Shown: positions 8,781 through 16,111 of the stretch, piece after piece | Position numbering within the stretch: the first letter of the stretch is position 1 | Layout of the letters: each line of letters starts with the position of its first letter | Assembly: GCA_023429845.1 (NCBI GenBank) | Contig: JAEZCY010000006.1 | Coordinates: forward strand, 1-28,087 | Reading direction: 5' to 3' | Source: Acidobacteriota bacterium | Lineage (GTDB): Bacteria; Acidobacteriota; Vicinamibacteria; Vicinamibacterales; Vicinamibacteraceae | DNA length: 28,087 nt | Program-made: the position numbers and the translations under genes | Notes under the pieces: generated by a model | What the model was told of the DNA's origin: nothing | What the model saw: only the letters and a program-made list of their open reading frames with translations | The model's database searches: none

Positions 8781-10403
8781 TCAGACGTGGGGTGTCCGCT
8801 CCGTCGAGCGGTTGAGACTGAGCACTCCCTGCACCGATTCGAGCAACGTCTCGGCACGGGCCGGCTTGGCAAGGAAGCCGGAGAACCCGGCCCGGCGCGC
8901 CGCGGCTTCGGAGGAGGAATCAGCGAAGGCCGACATCGCCAGCGCGATGACCTCTCCGCCGCGACCGGGCACCTGCCGGACCCGACGGATGAACGAGTAC
9001 CCGTCTTCTTCCGGCATCGCCAGATCGGTGATGAGGAGGTCCGGCGCTTCGCGCACGAGCACGTCCCACCCTTCGCGCACCGACGCCGCCGTGCTGACGA
9101 TGGCGCCGCTCCTCTCGAGCGCGGCCGCAACCACCTCGCGGCTCGAGGCGTCGTCATCCACGACAAGAATCCGGCATCCGGCGAGCGAGACCGCCGTCAC
9201 GTGCGCGGCGGCTGCGGTTCCCACCGCAACCGACCTCGTGGACATGTCGCGTGGCAGACGCACGCTGAACACAGAGCCGAGCCCCAGCCCCTCGCTCGAC
9301 ACGTCCACGGTGCCGCCGTGCAGTTCGACGAGGCGTTTGACGATCGACAGGCCGAGTCCGAGGCCTCCGTACGCGCGCGTGGTCGTCTGGTCCGCCTGTC
9401 GGAAGCGATCGAAGACGTGCGGCAGAAACTCTGGCGCGATGCCGACGCCGGTGTCGCGACAGGCGATGCGGATGTGCGTCCCGTCGAGCCTGACGTCCAC
9501 GTCGATGGTGCCGCCGGCAGGCGTGAACTTGATCGCGTTGTTCAGCAGATTCCAGACCACCTGCTGCAGGCGCCCTGCGTCTCCACGGGTGATGCACCCC
9601 GGCGCCTCGTGGATCGTCAGCGTGATCTTCTTCGAGGCGGCTTCCGGCCGCACGGCCTCGGCGGCGTGCACCACCAGGTCGCACACGTCCACCTGCGTCA
9701 TCAGCAGCTCGAGCTTGCCGGTGACGATCCGCGAGACGTCGAGCACCTCCGCGATGAGCCTCGCCTGTGACTGGGCGTTACGATCCAGCGTTTCGAAGAC
9801 GCGCGGCAAGCGCTCGGCGTCCACCTGCCCACGCGTGAGCATCGACGTCCAGGCGAGAATCGCGTTGAGGGGCGTGCGGAGTTCGTGCGACAGGGTGGCG
9901 AGGAACTCGTCCTTCAGCCGGTTCGCGGTTTCGGCCTCGGCGCGAGCCCTGTGGAGCGCGTCGAGCAGATCGCGCACGTCATATTGACGCTCACGACTGC
10001 GAAGCGCGGCGCGGATCGCGCTCAGCACCGCAGTCAGACGGACGGGGCGCTCCGAGATCGTGACGTTCCGCAGGCGTTCGACGCTCTCCAGCCGGTGCTC
10101 CGCGACACCGGACTGCGCGCTGCCGACAAAAAGCAGGATCGGGACGTCCGACCAGGACGGTTGGGCGTCCAGCACGGATGCCAGGTGTGGAAACGCGGCA
10201 TCGTCCAGCGCCTCCTCGGTCATCAGCACCGCGCCGGCGCCCTCGTCCTGCAGCGTCGCGCCCAGCTCGTCGACCGAGGCTCGGATCAGGTGCGGGATCG
10301 CCGCGTCGCGCAGGAACTCTCCGGTGAGTTCCGCATCGCGGCCGATCGGCGCGCAGACCAGGACGCGGAGGTCCCGGTCATCCAGCCGCTGGACGGTCTT
10401 CAT
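8781..10403 (-). CDS. KaiC-associated hybrid histidine kinase (pseudo-receiver-HisKA-HATPase-REC)
   Basis: This is a 540-residue soluble kinase. Residues ~10-135 resemble a receiver fold (DLRVLVCAPIGRDAE..., DVPILLFVGSA, ERPVRLTAVLSAI). The phosphoacceptor strand reads VLMTEEAL with no aspartate, so it is probably a non-phosphorylated sensing or docking domain. A short coiled segment leads to the H-box with H173 (FLATLSHELRTPLNAI). The ATP site has LLNNAIKF, DTGVGIAP and GGLGLGLSIV. The C-terminal receiver has D416/D417 and phosphoacceptor D460 (LLITDLAMP). Its start lies 26 bp inside the end of the upstream kaiC-like gene, indicating translational coupling and joint function. KaiC-kinase pairs of this layout are known in non-cyanobacterial genomes, with outputs mostly uncharacterised. 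Confidence 0.92.
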   Translation of the reverse strand: MKTVQRLDDRDLRVLVCAPIGRDAELTGEFLRDAAIPHLIRASVDELGATLQDEGAGAVLMTEEALDDAAFPHLASVLDAQPSWSDVPILLFVGSAQSGVAEHRLESVERLRNVTISERPVRLTAVLSAIRAALRSRERQYDVRDLLDALHRARAEAETANRLKDEFLATLSHELRTPLNAILAWTSMLTRGQVDAERLPRVFETLDRNAQSQARLIAEVLDVSRIVTGKLELLMTQVDVCDLVVHAAEAVRPEAASKKITLTIHEAPGCITRGDAGRLQQVVWNLLNNAIKFTPAGGTIDVDVRLDGTHIRIACRDTGVGIAPEFLPHVFDRFRQADQTTTRAYGGLGLGLSIVKRLVELHGGTVDVSSEGLGLGSVFSVRLPRDMSTRSVAVGTAAAAHVTAVSLAGCRILVVDDDASSREVVAAALERSGAIVSTAASVREGWDVLVREAPDLLITDLAMPEEDGYSFIRRVRQVPGRGGEVIALAMSAFADSSSEAAARRAGFSGFLAKPARAETLLESVQGVLSLNRSTERTPHV

Positions 10404-11874
10404 CGCGGAGCAACGGCGGTATGGGGCCCGTGTAGGTCGGAATGCCGCTCAGGATGCCCTGGAACTGGTTCAACGGCGGCCCGACCTGCACGCGATCGGG
10501 GCCCAGCATCAGTTCGCGAATCGTCGATTCGTGCTGCCCCGTGCGCTTCTTGATTACCGCGATGGACTTCCTGATCACGCCGTGCGCCTCGAAGAACCGC
10601 AGCGAGAAGATGGCATCGGCAAGGTAGCTCAGATCGATGGGCGCGGCCATGTGCGTGCCGACCATGCCGTGCTGCGCGACGACGATGAAGGTGGCTACCC
10701 CCCGCTCGTTCAGGAAGGACAGCAGCTCGTGCATCCGCACGATGGGCGCGTGCGTCGTCGGGATGGCGTTCATGTAGCCGTTCAGCGTGTCGATGCCGAC
10801 CAGGCGGACGCCGTGCTCCTCGACCATGCGTTGAACGAGGTGCGAGAACTCGCCCGGCGATGTCGCACCGGGTTCGACCTGCTGCACGATCAAGTCACCG
10901 GACGCGATGCGTTCGGATGCCGGGATGCCCAGCGCATCGCATCTGGCCACGAAGGTGTTGAGCCGCTCGTCGAACAGGAACACGGCGGCCTTGCCGTGCG
11001 GGGCTGCCGTGCCGCACAGGAACTGTGCCGCGACGGTTGACTTGCCGACGCCGGCCGGGCCGATGAAGACGCTGCTGGTTCCCCACGTCAGGCCGCCGCC
11101 GACGAGCGCGTCCAGTTCGGGAAGGCCGCTCTGGAGTGCCTCCGTCGTCGGCACGCGGCGCGTCGGCGCCGGTTGGAGCTGCGGGAACACCACGAGGCCG
11201 CCCCTGGCGATCACGAAGTCGTGAAAGCCCTCCGTGGCAGCCATGCCCCGCATCTTGACGATGCGCATCTGGCGCCGGGCGCGGCCGTAGTCGAAGGGCA
11301 GGTGCTCGAGGAGCAGCACGCCGTGGGCGATGCTGCGGAGCTGCAGGTCGTCTCCGCCCACCGCGTGGTCGTCCAGCACCAGCACCGTGGCGCGGCGGCT
11401 CGCGAAGAACGCCTTCAGCCCGAGGACCTGTCGCCGGTAGCGCAAAGGGTCGCGTGCCAGGAGGCGTAGTTCCGACAGCGAGTCGATCACCACCGACTCG
11501 GCGTTCACGGCGTCGGCACGCTTGAGGATCGATGTCGTGAGGTCGTTCAGCTCGACTTCGGCCGGGTGAAAGAGCGTGTACTCCTCGGCCGTGTCCCGTG
11601 ACGGCAGCTGGAAGGTCTCGATGCCGTCGAGGGACCAGCCGTGAGACGCGGCCACTGCGAGGAGTTCCTCGGTCGTCTCCGACAGCGTGATGTACAGGGT
11701 GCGTTCACCCCGACGCTGGGCTTCGAGCAGGAACTGCAGGGCCACGGTGGTCTTGCCAGTGCCGGGAACACCCTCGATCAGGTGCATGCGCTGCCTGGGG
11801 AGCCCGCCACGCAGCAGCTGGTCCAGCCCGGCGATGCCCGTTGGCGCGAGGCCGGGCGAAGAGGTCGATGACAT
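10378..11874 (-). CDS. KaiC-like double-domain ATPase
   Basis: This is a 498-residue RecA-fold protein with two KaiC domains. The first (about 1-235) has Walker A GVPGTGKTT at 35-43 and the S-E-T-T-E glutamates at 65-69. The second (about 245-485) has Walker A GPAGVGKST at 272-280 and FDERLN at 301-306. The second domain ends with KKRTGQHESTIREL and GILSGIPTY, the conserved KaiC tail. By alignment, the two autophosphorylated residues of cyanobacterial KaiC (Ser431-Thr432) fall on S416-Y417 in IDLSYLAD, so the serine is kept and the threonine replaced. No kaiA or kaiB is present. The downstream hybrid kinase overlaps it, so the pair probably forms an ATP-driven signalling module rather than a full oscillator. 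The start ATG lacks a clear ribosome-binding site. Confidence 0.92.
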   Translation of the reverse strand: MSSTSSPGLAPTGIAGLDQLLRGGLPRQRMHLIEGVPGTGKTTVALQFLLEAQRRGERTLYITLSETTEELLAVAASHGWSLDGIETFQLPSRDTAEEYTLFHPAEVELNDLTTSILKRADAVNAESVVIDSLSELRLLARDPLRYRRQVLGLKAFFASRRATVLVLDDHAVGGDDLQLRSIAHGVLLLEHLPFDYGRARRQMRIVKMRGMAATEGFHDFVIARGGLVVFPQLQPAPTRRVPTTEALQSGLPELDALVGGGLTWGTSSVFIGPAGVGKSTVAAQFLCGTAAPHGKAAVFLFDERLNTFVARCDALGIPASERIASGDLIVQQVEPGATSPGEFSHLVQRMVEEHGVRLVGIDTLNGYMNAIPTTHAPIVRMHELLSFLNERGVATFIVVAQHGMVGTHMAAPIDLSYLADAIFSLRFFEAHGVIRKSIAVIKKRTGQHESTIRELMLGPDRVQVGPPLNQFQGILSGIPTYTGPIPPLLRDEDRPAAG

Positions 11875-11885
11875 AGCAGAACAGC

Positions 11886-11891
11886 ATCATA
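11886..11891 (-). promoter_or_regulatory. candidate -10 element of the kaiC-kinase operon
   Basis: On the minus strand TATGAT (five of six sigma-70 -10 bases) ends 11 nt before the kaiC ATG. Transcription would then begin only a few bases before the start codon, giving a nearly leaderless mRNA, which fits the missing ribosome-binding site. No convincing -35 is visible. Confidence 0.3.
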
Positions 11892-11954
11892 CCTTCGAGC
11901 GACGGCTACGTTCGCGTTCCCGGCGCCCTACCCGCGGCGGTGCTGGGCGTCGCG

Positions 11955-13145
11955 TCAGCGCAGTGGCGGCAGTGAGACGGTCGCGAGCACGGCGCCCTGC
12001 AGGTCGTGCACGCGCACGGTGAGCTGGCGCGCGTCGGCCGTGCCCACCATCCACGTCGCGGCGTCCGGTCTGGGCCCGCCTCCGACGAGCTGACCGTACG
12101 GAAACTCAGGCGACGGCGGTAGCCACGCGTGCCGATGCGTATGGCCCGAGACGATGACCTGCGTGCGCCAGGCGACGAGCGATTGATGCCACGCATCGCG
12201 GCTGCGGCCGCTGTGCCTGTCGAAGCCGGTTGCCGCGTAGTCCTGCGGGCTCTCGTCGAGCCAGCGCAGCGGGATGTGACAGAAGACGACGCGATAGGGG
12301 GCGTCGCGCATCGCCGGCTCGCGTATCACGTCGGAGAGCCAGGCGGCCTGCTCTCGACGCAGGGCGTCGAAGGCGACGCGGCCGGCGAAGCTCGGATGCG
12401 CGTCGGGCTTGTCCTCGCCGGTATGCAGACAGATGGCCGCCAGTGGACCCGACCGGAAGGCATAGAACGGTCGGTCCGACGGCGTCGCCACGACGTCGGG
12501 CATCTCGAAGGCGCGTGGGCCGCGCACGTCGTGATTGCCGAAGGTGAGCATCAGCGGCCGGCCCTCGGTGATGTCGCACTGTCCCGGATGCAGCAGCGTG
12601 GGCACCAGCAGGTCCGGCGACGTCCAGTCGTTGCACGTGTCGCCATTCCACACCAGGAAGTCGGCGGCGGGCGTGGCCGCGTGCAGTTGCCTGATCGTGT
12701 CGTCGTGGATGTGCGTGTCGTTCCACACGGCGAACGTCGTCGCATCGGCCGCCGGATCCAGCGGGCGGAACGTCTTCCAGCCGCTGGCGACCTCCTGGCC
12801 ATCGCCCGCGGCTCTGGTCACCGCACGCAGGCGGTACGTCGTGCCCGGGGAGAGTCCGTCCACGCGCACGCGCAGCAGGCGCTCGCCCTGCGGCACGAAG
12901 CCGTACGGCCCGCTCGATGCCGTGCCGCGCCGCCCATCCGACGCTTCCCACTCGACGTGCCCGGTGCACAAGCGCGTGACGCCCCAGATGGCATCGACCC
13001 CGTCGCTCCGCGGCGCCATCAGACTGAGCGGCGTGCGGACCGGCGACTCCGCCGTCGTCGACGCATGTGAGACCTGTGAAGCGTCGGCGACGCGGCCGCT
13101 CAGCAGGCCCGACGCGAGGGTGCCGAAGAAGTGTCGGCGTTTCAT
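11955..13145 (-). CDS. Tat-exported metallophosphoesterase with purple-acid-phosphatase-like N-terminal domain
   Basis: This is a 396-residue protein. The ATG at 13145 is preceded by GGAG and opens MKRRHFFGTLASGLL, a twin-arginine signal, so export is in folded form. Residues ~40-135 form a fibronectin-III-like domain (GLSPGTTYRLRAV) as in purple acid phosphatases. The catalytic domain carries all five metal-binding blocks: NDTHIHD, NGDTCND, FGNHD, the FCHIP histidine and SGHTHRH. Such enzymes hydrolyse phosphomonoesters or diesters with a dinuclear metal centre in the periplasm. Substrate and metals cannot be read from sequence. It precedes kaiC on the same strand with an 80-bp gap, which probably holds a separate kaiC promoter. 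Confidence 0.9.
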   Translation of the reverse strand: MKRRHFFGTLASGLLSGRVADASQVSHASTTAESPVRTPLSLMAPRSDGVDAIWGVTRLCTGHVEWEASDGRRGTASSGPYGFVPQGERLLRVRVDGLSPGTTYRLRAVTRAAGDGQEVASGWKTFRPLDPAADATTFAVWNDTHIHDDTIRQLHAATPAADFLVWNGDTCNDWTSPDLLVPTLLHPGQCDITEGRPLMLTFGNHDVRGPRAFEMPDVVATPSDRPFYAFRSGPLAAICLHTGEDKPDAHPSFAGRVAFDALRREQAAWLSDVIREPAMRDAPYRVVFCHIPLRWLDESPQDYAATGFDRHSGRSRDAWHQSLVAWRTQVIVSGHTHRHAWLPPSPEFPYGQLVGGGPRPDAATWMVGTADARQLTVRVHDLQGAVLATVSLPPLR

Positions 13146-13233
13146 GAGGCTCCGGGTTGTGGGTTCATGGGCGCGGTGCGTGCGGCACCGACCGGGATGA
13201 CGGGCCTGGCCCCCCGCGCGCGTGCCGGCGTGA

Positions 13234-14241
13234 TCATCGCGGCTTTCCAGCGAAGGCGTCGGCGATTCGCGATGCCAGCGAGGTCGTGTCGGCATGCGCG
13301 ATGTTCGACGTCACGGCGACGACGATACCGCTGTCGTCACGCCTTGCCAACGACATCACCATGCCGCCGGCCAATTCGCCGCTGATGCTGCCGGTGTTGG
13401 TGGCCAGCGCGACGCGCACGAGATCGGACGGCGTGGAGTAGAACGCCATCCCGTTGGCGCAACAGGCCAGGTCGCGCATGTACATCAGCCGTCGGCCGCG
13501 CCGCGGATCGTCGTCGGATCGAGGGACATAGAACGTCGCGCGGTCGCCAGGCAACGGGTACTCCATGGGCATGAGGCCGAGCGGCTGCCAGAGGACGTGG
13601 CGGAGCATTGTCAGGGGCGGGAAGTCCTCTTCGGGCTCACCGACATGCTCCGGACTCCACCCGGCCGCCGTGTCGACGCCGGTGTCGTTCAGCGCAAGCG
13701 GGGCAGCCGCGGCAGACACGGCTGACGCCGCCGTGCCGATGTTGAAACGCGTGTCTGGCGTGACGGGCGTCCGGGTCGCTACATCGCGCCACCCGAATCC
13801 TGCGGCCCAGACGACGGCGCCGTCGGCGCCCACCGCGACGGACACGCCGGGCAGGTTCTGCTCCTGCAGGGCCGCCCGCACGAGGGCCGCAGCGCGTTCG
13901 GACGCAGCCGCGTACGGCGGCGACGGCACCGAATCGACCGATGGCACTTCCTGCGACTGAGGGAAGAGGGGCGCCGCCAGCACGACCCCGTGAGTCAGGA
14001 TTGCCGCAAACGCGGCGGCGACGATGCCGACGGCCAGCGCGATGCGGCCGGTCCACGTGGAAAGCCGGTCACGCGCGGCCTTCACGCCGAGCACGACTCC
14101 GACGACCATCAGCAGCATGCCGATGACCGCGGCGCCTGGCGCATCGTCGGCGCCGGCCACATACAGTCCCATGGCCGCGATGGCCATGGCGAGGGCGAAG
14201 AAGGTGTAGGCCTTTACGGGGTTCATGACGGTAGGTGCCAT
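13234..14241 (-). CDS. degenerate beta-lactamase-family (serine hydrolase) membrane protein, probably inactive
   Basis: The frame gives ~335 residues from ATG 14241 (or ATG 14226). Three hydrophobic segments in the first ~105 residues suggest an N-terminal membrane anchor. Next comes a beta-lactamase/penicillin-binding-protein-like start (LPGVSVAVGADGAVVWAAGFGWRDV). At the catalytic SxxK position the usual F-x-I-G-S-x-S-K reads FNIGTAAS, so both the nucleophile and the lysine are replaced. The central region with the YxN motif is missing: the sequence jumps from LNDTGVD to LWQPLGLMPMEY, normally over 100 residues apart. The tail (STPSDLVRVALATN) is recognisable. The frame is open, but the enzyme should be dead. 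It is either a decaying paralogue or a repurposed pseudoenzyme. Confidence 0.7.
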   Translation of the reverse strand: MAPTVMNPVKAYTFFALAMAIAAMGLYVAGADDAPGAAVIGMLLMVVGVVLGVKAARDRLSTWTGRIALAVGIVAAAFAAILTHGVVLAAPLFPQSQEVPSVDSVPSPPYAAASERAAALVRAALQEQNLPGVSVAVGADGAVVWAAGFGWRDVATRTPVTPDTRFNIGTAASAVSAAAAPLALNDTGVDTAAGWSPEHVGEPEEDFPPLTMLRHVLWQPLGLMPMEYPLPGDRATFYVPRSDDDPRRGRRLMYMRDLACCANGMAFYSTPSDLVRVALATNTGSISGELAGGMVMSLARRDDSGIVVAVTSNIAHADTTSLASRIADAFAGKPR

Positions 14242-14449
14242 GCCCGCAGTGTGCCCGGGCCCCGTTCCGGAGTCTTCACGGGCCCGTGAGCGGCCGTTGA
14301 GATTCGAGTGAATGCCGGCAAAATCCGACAATTCACCTCGCAGGTGGCCCGGTGCCGCCTGGGCAGCGCGTGGGCGCGCCCCTCAGGATCGCCAGCGGCA
14401 GGTGCGGCCAGCCCGGCTGCCCCGCGTCAATTCGAGACGCGGGCCGAGG

Positions 14450-14644
14450 TTACTCCTCGAGCTGCCACTCCTGAGGGGGCTGCGGGCCCAGGCGAATACC
14501 GGCGAGGTCTGCGTCCTCGACGCCGGGCTGCTGGACAACCGTTTCCTTGGGCGCCGTGCGTCGTGCCTGCTTCTCGCGTCGCCGGTCGGCGAGCGCACGC
14601 TCCCGCTGCAGTTTCACTGCCGTCATCTTTCCCTTCCGACTCAA
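14450..14644 (-). CDS. small basic hypothetical protein
   Basis: This 64-residue ORF starts at TTG 14644, where GGAGG lies about 8 nt upstream (MSRKGKMTAVKLQRERALADRRR...). An internal ATG at 14626 has its own GGAAGG and would give 58 residues. The first half is a charged, likely helical segment rich in Arg, Lys and Glu. The second half is proline-rich and ends in QPPQEWQLEE. There is no signal peptide or membrane span. I do not recognise the family. The ribosome-binding site and codon bias support a real gene. It is upstream of the serine-hydrolase-like gene on the same strand, with a 208-bp gap. Confidence 0.55.
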   Translation of the reverse strand: MSRKGKMTAVKLQRERALADRRREKQARRTAPKETVVQQPGVEDADLAGIRLGPQPPQEWQLEE

Positions 14645-14972
14645 TGGTGTATTCCTCCGGGTCTGTCAAAAGCGAAGGCCAGCCAGGCCGTCTGATAGGA
14701 GCGGCTGACCGTGTAACGGCATCCCTCGGGGTAGGGCAGGCACGACGACGACGTCCTTTCGAACGCGCGCGGCGGGCGCCACCCCGGCGGGGTCAGCCAT
14801 CGCCCGAGAGCGGGCTCACCCCTCCAGTGTGTCACAGACATGCGGCTCTCTGCTCGAACCGCCCTGCGTAGGCGCCGGCCTGTGCCCCCATGGAGAGCGT
14901 CGTTCACCGCGGAAACGCGCGTCGGCCGCGTACGCCGTGCCGCGGGCGACGGGTGGCCGTGCGCGGCAATAC
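14645..14972. other. gene-free stretch
   Basis: About 330 bp separate the small basic protein from the methyltransferase remnant. Minus-strand frames run through it (for example 14641-15024) but show no family motif, signal peptide or ribosome-binding site. I see no RNA gene or strong repeat. Confidence 0.5.
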
Positions 14973-15506
14973 CTACCTCTTGCGCGCAAGCAGGCGCACA
15001 AGACGCGTCTCGCGCATGCCCCAATCCGCTCGCGCGCGGAGGTCCTCGTACCGGATCACGCGCAGGGTGCTGAAGACCGTCAGGAGTTCATTGTCGCCGA
15101 AGGTCACTCCCGGCCCTGGCCCTGGTGGCATGTCCAGCGCCGCGTCCGATTGATACGCCTCGACGAGCACGTGCCCGCCAGAACGCAGACTCTGCAGGAT
15201 GCTGGGCAGCGAGGTTCGCAGCCCCGGGAAGTACGCCAGCACGATGAGGTCCCACCGGTCGGCGCCCCAGTCGAACTCGACGGCGCGTTGTTGAAGCGCG
15301 GTGCCGGGCGTGAGCCCCTGCGCGACCGCCATGAGAAAGGCGTTCGGCTCCGCGTTGAACGCCGGCGAGCCGCGATAGGCGTCGTCCCATGATCGCCCCA
15401 TGGCGGCTGTTTGCGGCGACGGCGTCTGAGCCGCGCTCGGTGTGCGGCCTGCGACGATGACCAATGCGACCGCGCCTGCGATTGCGAGCACTCTGCGAGC
15501 CGACAT
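14973..15506 (-). pseudogene. exported class I methyltransferase with internal deletion of the SAM-binding region
   Basis: The 177-residue frame has a good start: GGAGG lies 5 nt before ATG 15506. It begins with a signal-peptide-like segment (RRVLAIAGAVALVIVAG...PSAAQ). It then has the methyltransferase opening WDDAYRGSPAFNAEPNAFL and the central FDWGADRWDLIVLAYFPG, SGGHVLVEAYQSDA, GDNELL and YEDLRARADWGMRETRLVRLLARKR blocks. In this TehB/UbiE-like family an L-D-x-G-x-G-x-G-R-N motif and ~50 more residues should follow LTPGTAL. Here LTPGTAL runs straight into QQRAVEFDWG. The SAM-binding glycine loop and the acidic ribose-binding residue are therefore gone, and the reading frame is kept. The product could be translated but should not bind SAM. 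Confidence 0.75.
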
Positions 15507-15788
15507 CACGCCTCCACTACCGGCGACCGGTGAAATACGTAGCCGTCGGGCCTTGCCCGGCGGGGATGGCAGGCGCAGTCTACACGCGCGAGGCCGGGAC
15601 GATCGCGCCGTCAGCGGTGTCGAATCGGATGGCGCCACCAGCCTGGGGTCGCGCGGTCAGACGGGACTCCGCGTGGGACCCTCCGTCGCTGGCGCCGACA
15701 GGCACCCTCGTCCGCCGGCTCTTCGCCGACACCCGATGGCGCGACCGGCAGGCGCATTTGGCTCGGCCGACGATGCCTGCGCGTTCCG

Positions 15789-16030
15789 CATGATGGGCTG
15801 TTCCGGAAGTCCCGGCTGTCGTTCGATGAGCTCGACAGATGCCTGGACCTGATCACCTACAACGGCGCCAGGACGCTCGACGTGGAAGACCGGTGCTGGA
15901 CGCGAACGCGCCCTTCGAGGCGGTGCGTCAGCGTGCGGACGTGCTGGCATCGATCGGCCATGGCGAGTACCTGTTCAAGCGCCCGGACCCCCGCTACGAG
16001 ATCGAGCTCGACCTCTTCAGGAACACCTGA
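15789..16030 (+). pseudogene. C-terminal remnant of a cytosine-deaminase-like amidohydrolase, frameshifted
   Basis: One frame (about 15789-15890) reads FRKSRLSFDELDRCLDLI then TYNGARTLDVED. A second frame (about 15890-16030) reads VLDANAPFEAVRQRADVLAS then IGHGEYLFKRPDPRYEIELD and ends at TGA. Joined, they match the end of cytosine deaminase-type amidohydrolases, where an ITYNGAR..LxLEDYG..VGxxADLVLLDA segment leads into this tail. The expected YG..VG..ADLV link is missing, so a short out-of-frame deletion near 15888 is likely. No metal-binding region exists upstream, so this is a dead fragment. The 280 bp before it carry no recognisable gene. Confidence 0.6.
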
Positions 16031-16111
16031 CAACGCGCCAATCGATAGGGCGATCGGCATCGCGAACAGGGTCAGGGATACATGGGGTGCCAGGGCTGGG
16101 GGATGTGGTGT

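Noticed and set aside
8602..9987. 461-codon plus-strand ORF opposite the second hybrid kinase
   Set aside because: Low-complexity Ser/Arg-rich translation with no domain; the opposite strand is a complete kinase.
13016..13090. Possible lipoprotein signal instead of a Tat signal in the metallophosphoesterase
   Set aside because: There is no cysteine lipobox after the hydrophobic stretch; the RRHFF start fits Tat.
14641..15024. 127-codon minus-strand ORF in the gap before the small basic protein
   Set aside because: No motif, no ribosome-binding site, and it overlaps the well-supported methyltransferase remnant in another frame.
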